Assembly: GCA_012845835.1 (NCBI GenBank)
Contig: JABAKD010000027.1
Span: forward strand, 10,748,790 to 10,812,789
Length of the DNA stretch: 64,000 nucleotides
Reading direction: 5' to 3'
DNA from: Undaria pinnatifida
Taxonomy: Eukaryota; Sar; Phaeophyceae; Laminariales; Alariaceae
This document shows, in pieces, positions 9,434 through 20,617 of this stretch (its first letter is position 1; every line of letters begins with the position of its first letter). A model generated the notes under the pieces. The model ran no database searches. It saw only the letters and a list, made by a program, of their open reading frames with translations, and was not told where the DNA came from. The translations under genes and the position numbers were made by a program.

Positions 9434-11736
9434 GTGCCCAGGGAGTCTATTTTCAGACATGTAACATGAGTAAAATGCACCTCAGACATCCGCTGATACT
9501 TTCAAGCACGACCCCATTTCGGGCCAACTCTGCCAATTTCTCAGAGGTGCATGAACTATCTCAAAGCAGGTGCCTGTGAAGTTTTTTTCACAATTTGGAC
9601 GACATACCTCTAATTAAGCAGAATTTACACTTGACTGCTAGAACCGATGTGCGAAACGGATGTTATTTCTAATTTTGAAGCGAAAAGAATGCATGTGGTC
9701 CTTGCGTCCCCCAACGAGCGGCAACATTTTGTTTATTAAAGAACACTAACAACACGCAGCAGCACGCACTTAATGTCGGGATGGGTGGTGTAGCACAGCG
9801 CTCGACTGTGGAGGGGGCTCGTACGGTTTGCACCCACGGCAATTGTACCTCTCAAATATTCGCCGAGCCTGCTGATTGATGAAAACATTTGTAACCGATT
9901 TGGACCAAAAATACATTCCATCGTCTTCAGCGTGTTGGTGGTTGATTGGTGGACAAGAGACGGTAAGAAGTTCGTCGATTCTTTGTCGCATCGCCACAAC
10001 GTTTATCGCTGTTCTTGTTCGTATACATGAATTCCAAAAGGCAGTCTAGACATCCGTTGCGGCGGTTGATGTATTCTGCGCAGTCTATGATGCTGTAACT
10101 CTCATTCTGGAGTCCTACGATGGTACGAATATGTATATAGCTGATACTCGACCTAGTGGACGACTACGGTTCACGTTCATCACCAGCGGCATCGGCGGCG
10201 TCGATGGTTTGATGAATGATGCCACGATCTGATGGCTCTGAGCCCCGGAGTAATAACGTCGCCTCGAGCGATTACAGCCACGGGGAGTGCCAGCCCTTCC
10301 ATTCATTTCGAGGAAAAATAAGTTGCGGACACAGCAATCAATCTCCTTTTCATGCTACCCGCTATCCTGCAGCTTTTTTTTTTATGCTGGAAAGTTTAGG
10401 AGTTTGACCAGGGTGTTGTTGCAGCACGGGGAATCGCACTGCAGCAAACATCACGATAGGCCATCATTACACGGACGGAAACCCAGAGAGCGGTTTCCAC
10501 TCGCGACGCGGGGTGCGGACGGCGTAGGCGGCTGCTGTCCCGCTGCTGTGCGGGAGGCTCCGGCGCAGATTTCCGTATCTCCCTAGGGTATGTTCATGTG
10601 CTCAACTGATGGGAACGAAAAAAAAGAAACTGCTTGAAGGCTCTGATAATGATGTTTGATGTTAGTGGAGAATTGGATTTGGTTGGGTTTCTTGACGCAG
10701 GGGATACGTGACCGATAAAAAAAAAATATGAAACAGACGTACGTATCTCGGACGGCAGGTCATCCATTCCCACGTCATGATATAGATCCCTTAAGGAATA
10801 ATATATTCCCGATTAACAACACGTACATACCAGTGGCGCGTATTGTCGTCGGGCGCGGCCCGTATAATCCGCGTGATCGATGGACTTCCAATACGAAGCG
10901 GTCGTGTGGTGGACGGTCGGCGGTCGGTCGTGCTTTGTTTTGAGCTTGGCCCAGTGATAGGGCTATCTTGCTCATACAGGCGCAGACGGTGAGTTCATAT
11001 GTATACAAACAACAATACTAAGGGTATATTCGTTTTTCTAAAATCATATACAGGGCGTATGCGCCGCCGCTGCGCACACTCTTGTTGGCAAAATTCGTGT
11101 AGAAATCTGGGCCAGAAATGAAACAACACTGAGCGAGCCACCCCGAGGCGCGTACCAAGTCGATGACAGGTATTTTATTGTTTAACGTTCGAATTGCGTT
11201 CTCATTTTCGTTTTCGGGGCCGTGGGAGAGACATTCCTTCCCTTGGCTAGATGCACGCATTGAAGCCTCCTGCAATCTCCTATGTATCTCGCCTACAAAT
11301 TTACCGTCTCTCCCAAAAATGATACCAGCCGGGTTCCCAACTATTACGGCCTGCTGTAACGGTCGTCTCGGATAACCAAGCCTCCGAGTGGTACCGTACC
11401 ATTCGACTCCTCCAACTCCGAGGTAGTCTGAGACTATCTGAGACTACTGTTGCCGTACACTTGGAATCCCTTTGTTTATACCCCCCCAGTTGTCCGTCCT
11501 TCCCTAGACTTCCCTAGACTTTCCACCACTAGCGTACGTGATACCCTCATCGCCCATTTTACGAAAGGTGCGAATACGCCGTGTACGCTTTGGGCCTCCA
11601 CACCCTTCCCTATGCATCACTCGATTTGATATGGTTCCTCGGGCTGCAGGAACCGTCGTTCCCGTGATTCGCAACGCGACAAGGATGCCCTTATCGCGAT
11701 TACGATCTGACTTCGGGACTAGCTCCATAATTTCTC

Positions 11737-11796
11737 AAAAGACACGACCATGCCCCACCGCTCTTGAAAAGACACGACCATGCCCCACCGCTCTTA
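11737..11796 (+). repeat. 30-bp exact tandem pair
   Basis: Two adjacent copies of a 30-base unit (AAAAGACACGACCATGCCCC...) differ only at the last base. A 12-bp pair (CTTCCCTAGACT) lies nearby at about 11503-11520. Confidence 0.9.
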
Positions 11797-12280
11797 CAGA
11801 TTTGCTAGACCAAACGAGGAGAGGGGGGCTTGGTCGGGAGGACCAGAGAGGCATAACACCAAGGCCACCATATGGGCAACGGTGCCACCGTCGGCCCTAA
11901 CGGACGACCTCGAACCGCCAACCTTGTTCCGTATCCGCGCGGGTACGCTTTCCACATGTACCTGGTCGCTGTTGTGGCTTTCTTCACCGACGTCTAGTAT
12001 CTGGGCCCGTTGACGTGGCATGTATTATCACTGTGTACTGTTCGCAAAAAATAAGCGCGGCCCTGCTCCGTATCTTGTCATGCACGAGGTGTGCCACCTC
12101 CAAGTCGGCGGCAGACTTCTCGTCCGACGTTGCCATCGTGCCATAACTCAGAAATAAACCCAGCCACCACACCATATTTTCCAGACTCGATAGGTGGACC
12201 ACACCTCCCCCAATCAAACGCATACCGACATGACCGGCAGACCAACCCGGCGGGGAGTTCCCGCCGTCTCGTGGGACCGT

Positions 12281-12314
12281 GGACAGTCCCCCCCCCTCCC
12301 CCCCCCCCCCCCCC
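12281..12314. repeat. C-rich homopolymer tract
   Basis: A nearly unbroken cytosine tract (G-rich on the minus strand), with potential to form an i-motif or quadruplex and to cause assembly slippage. Confidence 0.85.
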
Positions 12315-13120
12315 ACAACACATGCTGCGGTATGGATGCGTCATTGATTTTTATTGTCCCGAAAACCCTCACATGAAGAGCTATACATCCGACCAAAATC
12401 CAATCCAAAAATGTCAAAATAATGAAAGTGCAATCCGATGAAATATACCACCACCGAGAGGTATGCCACAGATTGCGTTGGACAACTAAAATATCATTCC
12501 GACGCTGCTGGGAAATAAAGAGCCATTATTAAAACAAAATAGCCCTGAAGGCAAAATTTTCTTTCTCCATGATAGAACCCTCTCCCCCCCACACACGCAT
12601 AGGAACACCCATGTTGAGCGCACACCGGGCCAAGGGGGTCGTGACTAGTAGCTCCACTGCAATTTCCGATGGATGGCTGTAGAGCAGTGAATTTCCGGAA
12701 TGCGCACCAATTTATCTTCGGGCTACCTGGCGGACGACACCTAACGGCAACCTTCATCACTACCCAGGCCTTGCGACTGTCCGGAGCGCTCAAATTCAAC
12801 ACGCCCGTTAACCCACCAATCGTGTGAACTGTGCTCCAAACCTGGCGGAGAGGTTAGGACGGGCGCCTAGTCGATCTCGCTACCGTAATTGCCGGTGTCT
12901 CTCCGTCTGCCTCGGCTTCCGTTGGACAAGACACTCGGCTCGTGGCAAAACCACCACCGTCCCCATGCGCGGCTTCCGTATCGGATCCCTTCTCCCTCCC
13001 GTTGTCGCATTGCCCCCCCGACCAGTCGTTGTCCTCGGGCCCCGCCAGGCCGTGCTACCCTGCGATTTTTTGTTCCCGATGTCGTCTCGCAACACGAATG
13101 ATAGCATGTCCGAATGGATC

Positions 13121-13174
13121 AGACGGGAGAGGGAGGGGAGCGGGCGGGCAGGGGGGGGGCGGGGGGTGGGAGGG
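13121..13174. repeat. G-rich tract with quadruplex potential
   Basis: Several runs of three to nine G are separated by one to three bases on the plus strand. They satisfy the simple pattern for an intramolecular G-quadruplex. Confidence 0.8.
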
Positions 13175-14309
13175 GTTGAATACCCTGTTCCAAGGGGTCC
13201 CCTTTCCTCCGTGCCCTGGTAACGACGATGGTGACGTGTTACCTACACACACCACCAATGCCGAAAACAAGGAAGAAACCAACAGAGAGCTAGACTGGAT
13301 GAAGCGACGTAGCAGCGTCGTGCCTCCACTCGTTCAACCAAATATTGTGCTGTTGTCATGACTACCACCGGACCGGTAATGCCCTGTTACAAACGTGTGT
13401 ATCAGACGCGCCGAAAAAGCCACGACATTGTGTGTGCCTGAACAGAAGAATCCCCCCACCCCCGCGCACCAAAAATTCAGGAAACAGGGGGTGTAGTAGG
13501 ATATATTCATCACAAGGCACTACATTCCATATGCTTGGCCTCGCTATCCTGTGTCAATATGATGCGCTCCCCTGCTTGTTTGGCTTTCTCTATTTGGATA
13601 AATTTCTACCGCTCACCTCTAAGATACATCCACACTCACACGCCTACACGAGGCCACTTTCTCTCTTGAATATCATGCCGAATGGGGCACCGCAGGAAAC
13701 ACGTGCCCTTCGACATATTAGGCATGACATGAGCTTGAACAGCCTAACGGCTTCAAAGTTGAGAGTCAGAAGTAGCTGTCTTCAGCGTGGAGCCTTCGCT
13801 AAACCTGAACAGTGACGTAGCTCTGCATCGATGATGAACAGCCCAACTACGCACTATGACTGGCTAAGGGAAAGCACTATCTAGTCGCCGCGATGCGCAT
13901 GAGATGCGTCGCCTCAGACGAAAACGGACCGTGTAAGCTACGTCTTCTCTCGTGTGCTTGCCCCAATCCACCCTAACAAAAAACTTGTTCGCGACTGCCA
14001 ATGTCAAAATGAGGGACTACTCGACCCTCGAGTACTCGCGAGCCCAGACTCACCGGCGGTGTCTATCCTCGTTGGCTTAACAATCGTCAACTTATCTCCC
14101 CGCAAGTGGCACGATGCGACCGTCACAGACCTGTATAGATTATGTACTTTGTACTTTCGTTTGTTCGTTGCGTCTTGTTTTCGTGTTTCTGTCAATATCC
14201 ATCCCCCCCCCAAGACGGACCCAAACCAATTACACAGGAACATGTACTTGTGCCTCCTTTTTGTTTGTTCTATTTCCAAGAGAAAATAAAATCGAGGCAG
14301 AATCACGGT

Positions 14310-14480
14310 GACTCCACCCTTGGGCGGCTCCATCCGCCGTCGCTGCGTGGTGGTGGCTGCCCCGGCTGCAACTTATATGCTATGATTGAACGCTGGCGGC
14401 ACGGTACAGCCAATGCGTGCCCCGACATGTATCGGTACCTACTGTGTTTCCATCATATCAGGCGGCTCTATGATGTATAA
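14310..14480 (+). repeat. Diverged outlying unit of the 220-bp satellite
   Basis: The blocks GGTGACTCCACCC, CCGCCGTCGCTGCG and CTGGCGGCACGGTACAGCC occur in the same order as in the satellite at 15230-17460. It lies about 750 bp outside the main array and is much more divergent. Confidence 0.5.
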
Positions 14481-15229
14481 TCCTACACCATCTGCCTCGG
14501 GGGTCGTATGTGAAGTACATTGTAGCATTCGCTCTTTCAACTGGCGTCCAATAAAAACGGGAAAGTAACCCCACCCTCGTGCGTTCACGTCAGTCGTGAT
14601 TCCACCGTGATCGCTTACGATGTGACTTCACAAATGACGACAACCGCGGGGTACCCTGCCCGCTACCCCATCCCCGTCGAGGTAATGACGATACCGGCGT
14701 TTTTTTTTTTTCAACAGTCTATGCCCTGAGGAAGATGTATCGTCAACCGAAAATATGTACGTGGTACGGCAGATAGGGGGGCGACCTAAGAGCGTCGTGC
14801 TCCCCCCCCGCTCGTCTCGCAAGAATCGGCAGCTCCCTGTCCACAATTGCGTATCTGGTTGGACGTACGCGCGCACTTCATTTGGCGTGGGTCGCTTGTG
14901 TGTCGGGGGAAAGCACAACACCTCCCACAAACAATACTTCTTTGGGAAACTGGAAAGGTGGCCGGATAGTAGCATCACCATCCGTAAGTTTTCCCTCGCT
15001 CTGTCTATTTGGTTCGTAGCGCATCGAACGTCTTACGAACTACTCGACGTCATGCACTGTACCCGCCTATCCATCGCAGGCGCTTGGCTCCTCCCGGTCA
15101 TAAGCAGAGACAAAACTGACTCATATACACGCTAAATATGAAACGAAAATAATCCCAAGGGGGTAGGGGGAGGATGGCAGAAATTTAAGCATGAACAGCA
15201 ACTATAACGGCGTTACAGCATCTGGCTCA
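14481..15229. other. Unassigned sequence before the satellite
   Basis: No recognisable coding frame or dispersed repeat was found here. A further degenerate ACCCTCGTGCG...CGTGATTCCACC string at about 14571-14610 may be another remnant of the satellite. Confidence 0.35.
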
Positions 15230-17460
15230 GCAGAAACAGATATTTTGACGGGTCATGCCTACCTGCATCAGTGATCCTCTAGTATGGTTCAATGTAGGTT
15301 CTTCTAATTGAACTCCGATGGCTACTCCACCCTCACACGCTCGCCGCGACTCCACAGCGCCGACTCCCGCTGGCGTTATGGTATGGCCATCTCGTGCCAT
15401 GTATTTATCGTACGACTCTAATTCGTAGTACTGTCCAAGTAGGAATCTGGACTGTGAAGGTAGGGACAATAGACCTCCTCCTCCTGCATGGGCAACCCTA
15501 TCGCGCGTAATGCAACATCAGTTCTGTCCGGTGATTTGTGGGGGCGACTTCACCCCCACGCGCTTGCCGTGACTCCACAGCGGCAGTTCTTGCCGGTGGC
15601 TTGGTACAGCAATTGCGTGCCAGGCCTTTCTACGAGGGAATATGAGCTGCACGTAATGTCCCGGCATGTGTCTGGGGTACAGAGGTAGAGACAGGTTAGA
15701 TCCCCACCTGCATCAGCGATCGTATGACGTGATGCAGCGTCGGTCCGGTCAAGTTACCTGTGAGGACGACTCCACCCTCGCACGCTCGCCGCGACTGTGC
15801 AGCGGCGACTCTTGCTGGCGGCACGGTATTGCCATTGCGCGTCAAGCATTGCTCGTACGACTTACTCGTACGACTGCGATCCGTTGGTAACTTCCCAGTA
15901 AGTATCTAGATTGTGAAACAGAGACAAAGCAGATCCTCGCCTGCATCAGCGATCTATAGCTCAACACAGTGTCGGTTCTGGTGGCATTTGAGGTCGATCT
16001 GCCATGACGCGCTCGCTGCGACTCCACAGCGGCGGTCCTAGCCGGCAGCATGGTATAGCCGTTGCGCGCCAGGCATTACACGTACGACTATACTTCGTAC
16101 GTGGTATCCCAGCACGTATCTAGGATACGGAACTATGACCAATAAGATCCCTACCTGCATCAGTGACCCTAAGGTGTGATGCTACGTTGGCCTTGTTGAA
16201 TTACCTGTGAGGGCGACTCCACCCTCACGCGTCCGCTGCGAGTCCACAGCGGCGATGCTCGCTGGCGGCGTGGTGTAGCTATTACGCGCCAGGCATAACT
16301 CGTACGACTATAATTCGTAGATATCGTTCCAGATGGTATCTAGATTATGGAAGCAAAGAAGGAGTAGAACCCTACTTGCATCAGGGACCATAGTATGTGA
16401 TGACGTGTAGATTCTGTCGTGTGACCTATGCGGGCGACTCTACCCTCACCCGCTCGCTGCGATTCCTCAGCGGCGATACTCGCTGGTGGCGTAGTATAAC
16501 CATTGCCCGCTAGGCATAACTCGTACGACTCTAATTCATAGATATCATTCCAGGCGGTATCTCGATTTTGGAGGTAAAGAGAGAGCATATCCCTACCTCC
16601 ATCAGTGACCCTCTAGTATGGGTCAATGTAGGTTCTTCTAATTGAAGTTCGAGGGCTACTCCACCCTCACACGCTTGCCGCGACTCCACAGCGGTGACTT
16701 CGGCGGCGTTACGGTATGGCCATTGCACGCCAGGTATTTCTCGTAAGACAAAGTATCGTTTTTTGGTCCACTATGTGTCTAGGTTATGGAGCTGGAGACA
16801 TAGTAGATACCTACCTGAATCAGGGACACTATTGTATGATGCAACGTATGTTCTGTCAGGTGACCTGTAAGGAGGACTCCACCCTCACGCACTCGCCGCG
16901 ACTGCACAGCGGCGATTTTTGGTATAGCCATTGCGCGCCAGGCATAACCCGTACGGGAAAAATTCGTAGACAACTTTCCAGCCGGTACTTACATCATGGA
17001 AGTAAAACACAGAGTACATCCCCACTTGCATCAGGGACCCTACAGTGCGATGCCATGTAGGTTCTGTCATGTGTCTATTGAGGGCGATTCCACCCTAGCG
17101 CACCGGCTTTGACTATACAGCGGCGATTCTTGTTGATGGCTTGGTACGGTCATTGCGCTCCAGGTGTTACTCGTACCACAAAATTCGTTGGTAATGTCCC
17201 AATGAGGATCTCGATTAAGGAAGGAGAGACAAGAGTAGATACCAACCGGCATCAGGGACCCTATAGGGTGATGAACTGTGGGTTTTGTAAAGTAACCTGT
17301 GAGGGCGATTCCACCCTCACGCACTCGCCGTGGGTCCGCGGCGGCGAACCTTGCTGGCCGCATGCTAGAGCCATTGCGCGCCCCCTGCAATATTCGTACA
17401 ACTATAATTCGTACGTAACGTCCCAGTCTAATGGACACATATACATCTAGACTATGATAC
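15230..17460 (+). repeat. ~220-bp satellite, about ten units
   Basis: The marker CCTGCATCAGTGACC (with variants) recurs at about 15261, 15487, 15707, 15938, 16152, 16375, 16598, 16813, 17025 and 17246, a spacing of 212-231 bp. Each unit holds the same blocks in order: GACTCCACCCTCACGC, a short hairpin TCGCCGC-N9-GCGGCGA, GCTGGCGGCGTGGTATAGCC, ATTGCGCGCCAGGCAT and TCGTACGACTATAATTCGTA. Stem changes in some units are not compensated. The units are too divergent for a recent expansion, and a decayed end (17460-17720) follows. Reading frames on the minus strand here are by-products. Confidence 0.9.
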
Positions 17461-17969
17461 TACAGCAGATGTCGGTTGCCAACCGTGTCGGCGCGCAGTA
17501 TTCATATGGACCCAATGCTCGTACAAGCATAAAATGATACGCATCGCGTCTGTAGAGCACGATAGTAGACTATTCTGCAGACGTGTTTTGCTGGTAGCGT
17601 GAACAGCCATTGCCCGCCAGAAAATAGTCCCCGGTAATAGATAGATCAAAGAGGAACCTAACCTGCATATTTCGGTCACAAACGAGGCGGGTTCGTTGTA
17701 TGCATCATGCAACATATATTCTATCACTCTAGCCACACCAATTTGATCGAATCAATACCGTGTTTTTCGCACAACCACGTACTCCCCAATTTTGCCACTG
17801 CGTGATATAGGACCATGTACCTGGTAGGATGGTAGACTATCGTCGCGGTGTGATAACGATCGAGTCTTTGTACTCGAGCAGGGCCATCAGCACGAACATA
17901 GACCTCAGCATCGTGAAAACGCATGGTCTTCAGAGGGCCTGGGCGTACTTCCAGCGATACAAGACGTAA

Positions 17970-18300
17970 ATCTTTGATCGCACGGGTGTGCGACTATGGT
18001 TCAAGGTTCGGTTGCTGAAAGCCGAGGTGATCGAGACACTACTTACGGTTGCATGCCCGAACAAGCCTGAATATGACAGGCTACGACGAGTTCACCACCC
18101 CATGCTCCTCCAATTATTCGGATGGCGGAAACCGAAGCGCGACCACCACACCCTATCGTACGCCTTCGCTCTTGTCAAGATAGCTTCCGAGAGCATAGAG
18201 GCGATGGTGCGCAAACGGGGGTTATTTTTTGCGGGATTCGTAGCACGTATGGGGAATAAACGTCTGCCACAGAGGGTGATGTTTGCGGAGCTTGTTGTTG
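17970..18300 (+). pseudogene. Non-LTR (LINE) reverse-transcriptase C-terminal fragment
   Basis: The frame reads KVRLLKAEVIETLL, then a degraded stretch, then YDRLRRVHHPMLLQLFGWR, DHHTLSYAFALVK, SESIEAMVRKRGLFFAGFVAR and RLPQRVMFAEL. This order of motifs is the conserved region after the polymerase domain in many LINE ORF2 proteins: a helix leading to LLYG, then the L-R--HH--LLR-LGWR block and the R-R-LFAG-V-RM-R-LPKR block. The usual LLYGC--W is broken here (LLTVACPNKPE), and no catalytic YxDD segment precedes it. It is a dead 3' piece of ORF2. The frame runs directly into an (AAC)n-family repeat at 18297. Confidence 0.75.
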
Positions 18301-18364
18301 TTTTCTCACATTAACTCTTGTAAAAAATCTAGAGTCCGTGGTCACACAAAGGTGCTGGAGCCCT
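18297..18364 (-). mobile_element. (AAC)n-tailed short retroposon, copy 2
   Basis: On the minus strand it reads GGGCTCCAGC, GTGACCACGGACT, GAGTTAATGTGAGAAAA and then (CAA)n. It matches the copies at 6593, 20531 and 32325. Its tail sits exactly where the LINE frame at 17970-18300 loses its known sequence, so it probably inserted there. Confidence 0.65.
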
Positions 18365-19814
18365 AGGAAGATCCGAAAAACCAAGTGAAATCCAAATTCG
18401 TCAGGGAAATACTACGCTTTCCCGCCTAAAAACGCACGATACGGAAAAAGGCGCACAAGTGAAAAGGTCAAATGTGCAAACTGAACTCACATGGCCGCGG
18501 GTAATCCACTCAACTACAGCATAGAGTTCACCCGTCCCCACAACTAACCAACTCGCGGCTACAAACTACAGCGGTAGGGCTGCCTGCACCGTACGAACCG
18601 CACGGTAATCGTGAGTATAGACGAACGCGCCTGCTGTCTGGAGTGCTGTCAGAGTGACGACCCGCGGGCATGCAGTGAAACGAGAGCAATGGAACCAAAA
18701 ACCACAGCAGTACAGATATCAATAATCGCCCATCCTTCCCGAGTTATTTGACAGGTTGCAGCACAGCTACGACGCCCGTGCCTGAAAATTGAAAATTGCG
18801 GCGGGTCGTTCCCCGTGAAGGGTATACAACTCTTCTACAAACTCTACAAAAATCATTGACGTAAGTAACATGTTGTACTACTGCCTCGTAAAAATATCCC
18901 TTGAAAAAAAGACGATCGCTGCTCTCATGATGATGATGTGCGTGCCGGTCGTGGGTCTCCGTGTGCCATCCTTCTGCTGTGGTTCTCCGTGGCCGCCTCA
19001 TCGCCTTAGCTCACTCGGCCAGCTCCTTCGCACTTGCTCTCGTTCACACTCAATTCCAGTCGGTTCCCCTTCTCCCCCGTCCAAGCAAAATCAAAATGCT
19101 CCACGCAGTTTGCGGTGCTGATCTGAAAAACAAAAAATCTCGTTCAGGGAGAGTTCAATCCGTCTCTTCCCCGCCCGTCGACGGCCAGTCGCCCTCCTCC
19201 TTCGTCGTCGATTCCAGCCTCCTGCCGGCGCAGTTTCCTCCACGCAAACCGAGACTGCGCCGTAGCGTGGCTCGTGGTGGCGCCTGCCTCCGCGCACGAG
19301 CATCCCGATTATGCATTGCTGCTCCGCCGCTGCTGCCTAAAACGACGCGCGAATCATAGGTGACCATGCCTAACGTACCACGTACGACCCAACTCTACCG
19401 CCACGCCTAAGCCTCGCGGCCACACGCAGCAGCAAGAAGGTATCACTCCTTGAGGGTGAGTCCGGCCTTACACCCGCCAGAAAGACCCCCCCACTCTCGC
19501 TACAAGCCTGCTAGGGCATGCTTCGCAGCATACCTTACCGAGGCGGCAAGGGGGAACGAAGGAGCGTGTAGGGGGTAAGGGCTATTCAGGGAGAAGAAAA
19601 GGACTGGATGGTGCACCTAAATGGAGATATGTCGTACTTTGCAATGGAGTTCGAAGGGTGGCGAATAATGCACAGAAGGTCGGCCGATGGTTTTGACGGG
19701 TAGAGGAGGGAGCAGAATGACTCATGCGAAAATGGCGTGACACCGAAAGATGCAGAGCTGCAGAGCGACACGCAAAAGCCGCGGCAGCACCATCCACCGT
19801 CGGCATCTATAAAC
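18365..19814. other. Unassigned sequence
   Basis: Frames at 18961-19359 (132 codons, rich in S, R and P) and neighbouring ones on both strands show no domain. Nothing else is recognisable. Confidence 0.35.
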
Positions 19815-19912
19815 GACCGGTGGAAGGGAGGTAGGGGGGGGTGGGGGGGAGGACGGAGGGGGAAAGGGGGGAGACCGCGGGAGAGGGGGGAGGGGGGGGA
19901 TGGGGCGTCCTA
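19815..19912. repeat. Purine-rich G tract
   Basis: Runs of four to nine G are interrupted by A or T, on the plus strand, with quadruplex potential. A pyrimidine-rich segment follows at 20110-20275. Confidence 0.8.
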
Positions 19913-20109
19913 CCCCAGAGACTGAAGTCTGGGGCTAGCCATCGTCGGCATGAAGCTTGTGGATCTTCCTATGGCAATGACAAGTTATCGTAACGCTGTC
20001 CGGACTTCTTGCGCCTTGATGCGTTCTCCCCCCAGAGCCATTTTTGCCCTTGATACCCTCTATGAGCCCAATGCCGTCTTTGGTCATTTCAGAGAGTATG
20101 CTAGTATAG

Positions 20110-20275
20110 TGCTTTATATTTTCCTTCCCTATCCTTGCTTCATCTTCATGTCTTCTATTTTATCTTCTTTTCCTTTATATATATTTTTTTTTGTCGCTTT
20201 CTTTCCTTTACTTTTTCGGTTCCTTATTATATTCTTTTATTTTCCCGTCTTTTCAATTTTTTTCCATTGTCCCAT
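20110..20275 (+). repeat. T/C-rich low-complexity tract
   Basis: About 165 bases of almost pure pyrimidine with a TATATATATTTTTTTTT core. It explains the hydrophobic frame at 19950-20351, which I therefore do not call a membrane protein. Confidence 0.75.
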
Positions 20276-20530
20276 TAATTTGAGCCTGACGTGCGCATGC
20301 GCAGTGATAGGAACCACGAGTAAAGTATACGTAGTTGCCTTTTCTGGGTGACAAGCGGTGTATTCGTTTTTATTTGCGCGAGTAGTGCGACGTATGCACC
20401 AGTATGGACCTGGCACGTCGCAGACTGACTCCCGATTCACTATATACATTTTTCTGGCGGAGGAATGAATTTCGTCAACGATGATATGTGCGTGTACCAC
20501 ATTTGCTTTTGTTTGTGTTTTTTCCCTGGG

Positions 20531-20617
20531 GTATTCCTCTCCTCCAGAGTGACTGGAGCCTGTCCTGTGACCACGGACTTTATTATGCGAGTTAATGTGA
20601 CAACAACAAAACAACCA
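20531..20617 (+). mobile_element. (AAC)n-tailed short retroposon, copy 3
   Basis: GTATTCCTCTCCTCCAGAG, GTGACTGGAGCCTGTCC, TGTGACCACGGACTTTATT and ATGCGAGTTAATGTGA lead into CAACAACAAAACAACC. The GTATTCCTCT prefix is shared with the copy at 6593-6656, so the element extends at least that far 5'. Confidence 0.75.

Larger units (their letters stand above)
9434..14300. other. Unassigned intergenic region
   Basis: No recognisable protein, RNA gene or dispersed repeat was found in these 4.9 kb. The longest frames (13345-13815, 156 codons; 12942-13361, 139 codons) are rich in P, R and H and follow base composition rather than any domain. A tRNA-like string at about 9786-9845 lacks a pairing acceptor stem. 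Confidence 0.4.

Noticed and set aside
12091-12441. Proline-rich frame across the C tract
   Set aside because: Caused by the homopolymer; the opposite strand gives an equally open poly-glycine frame.
19950-20351. Hydrophobic membrane-protein-like frame
   Set aside because: The hydrophobic part is encoded by a T/C-rich low-complexity tract, which gives F, L, S and I in any organism.
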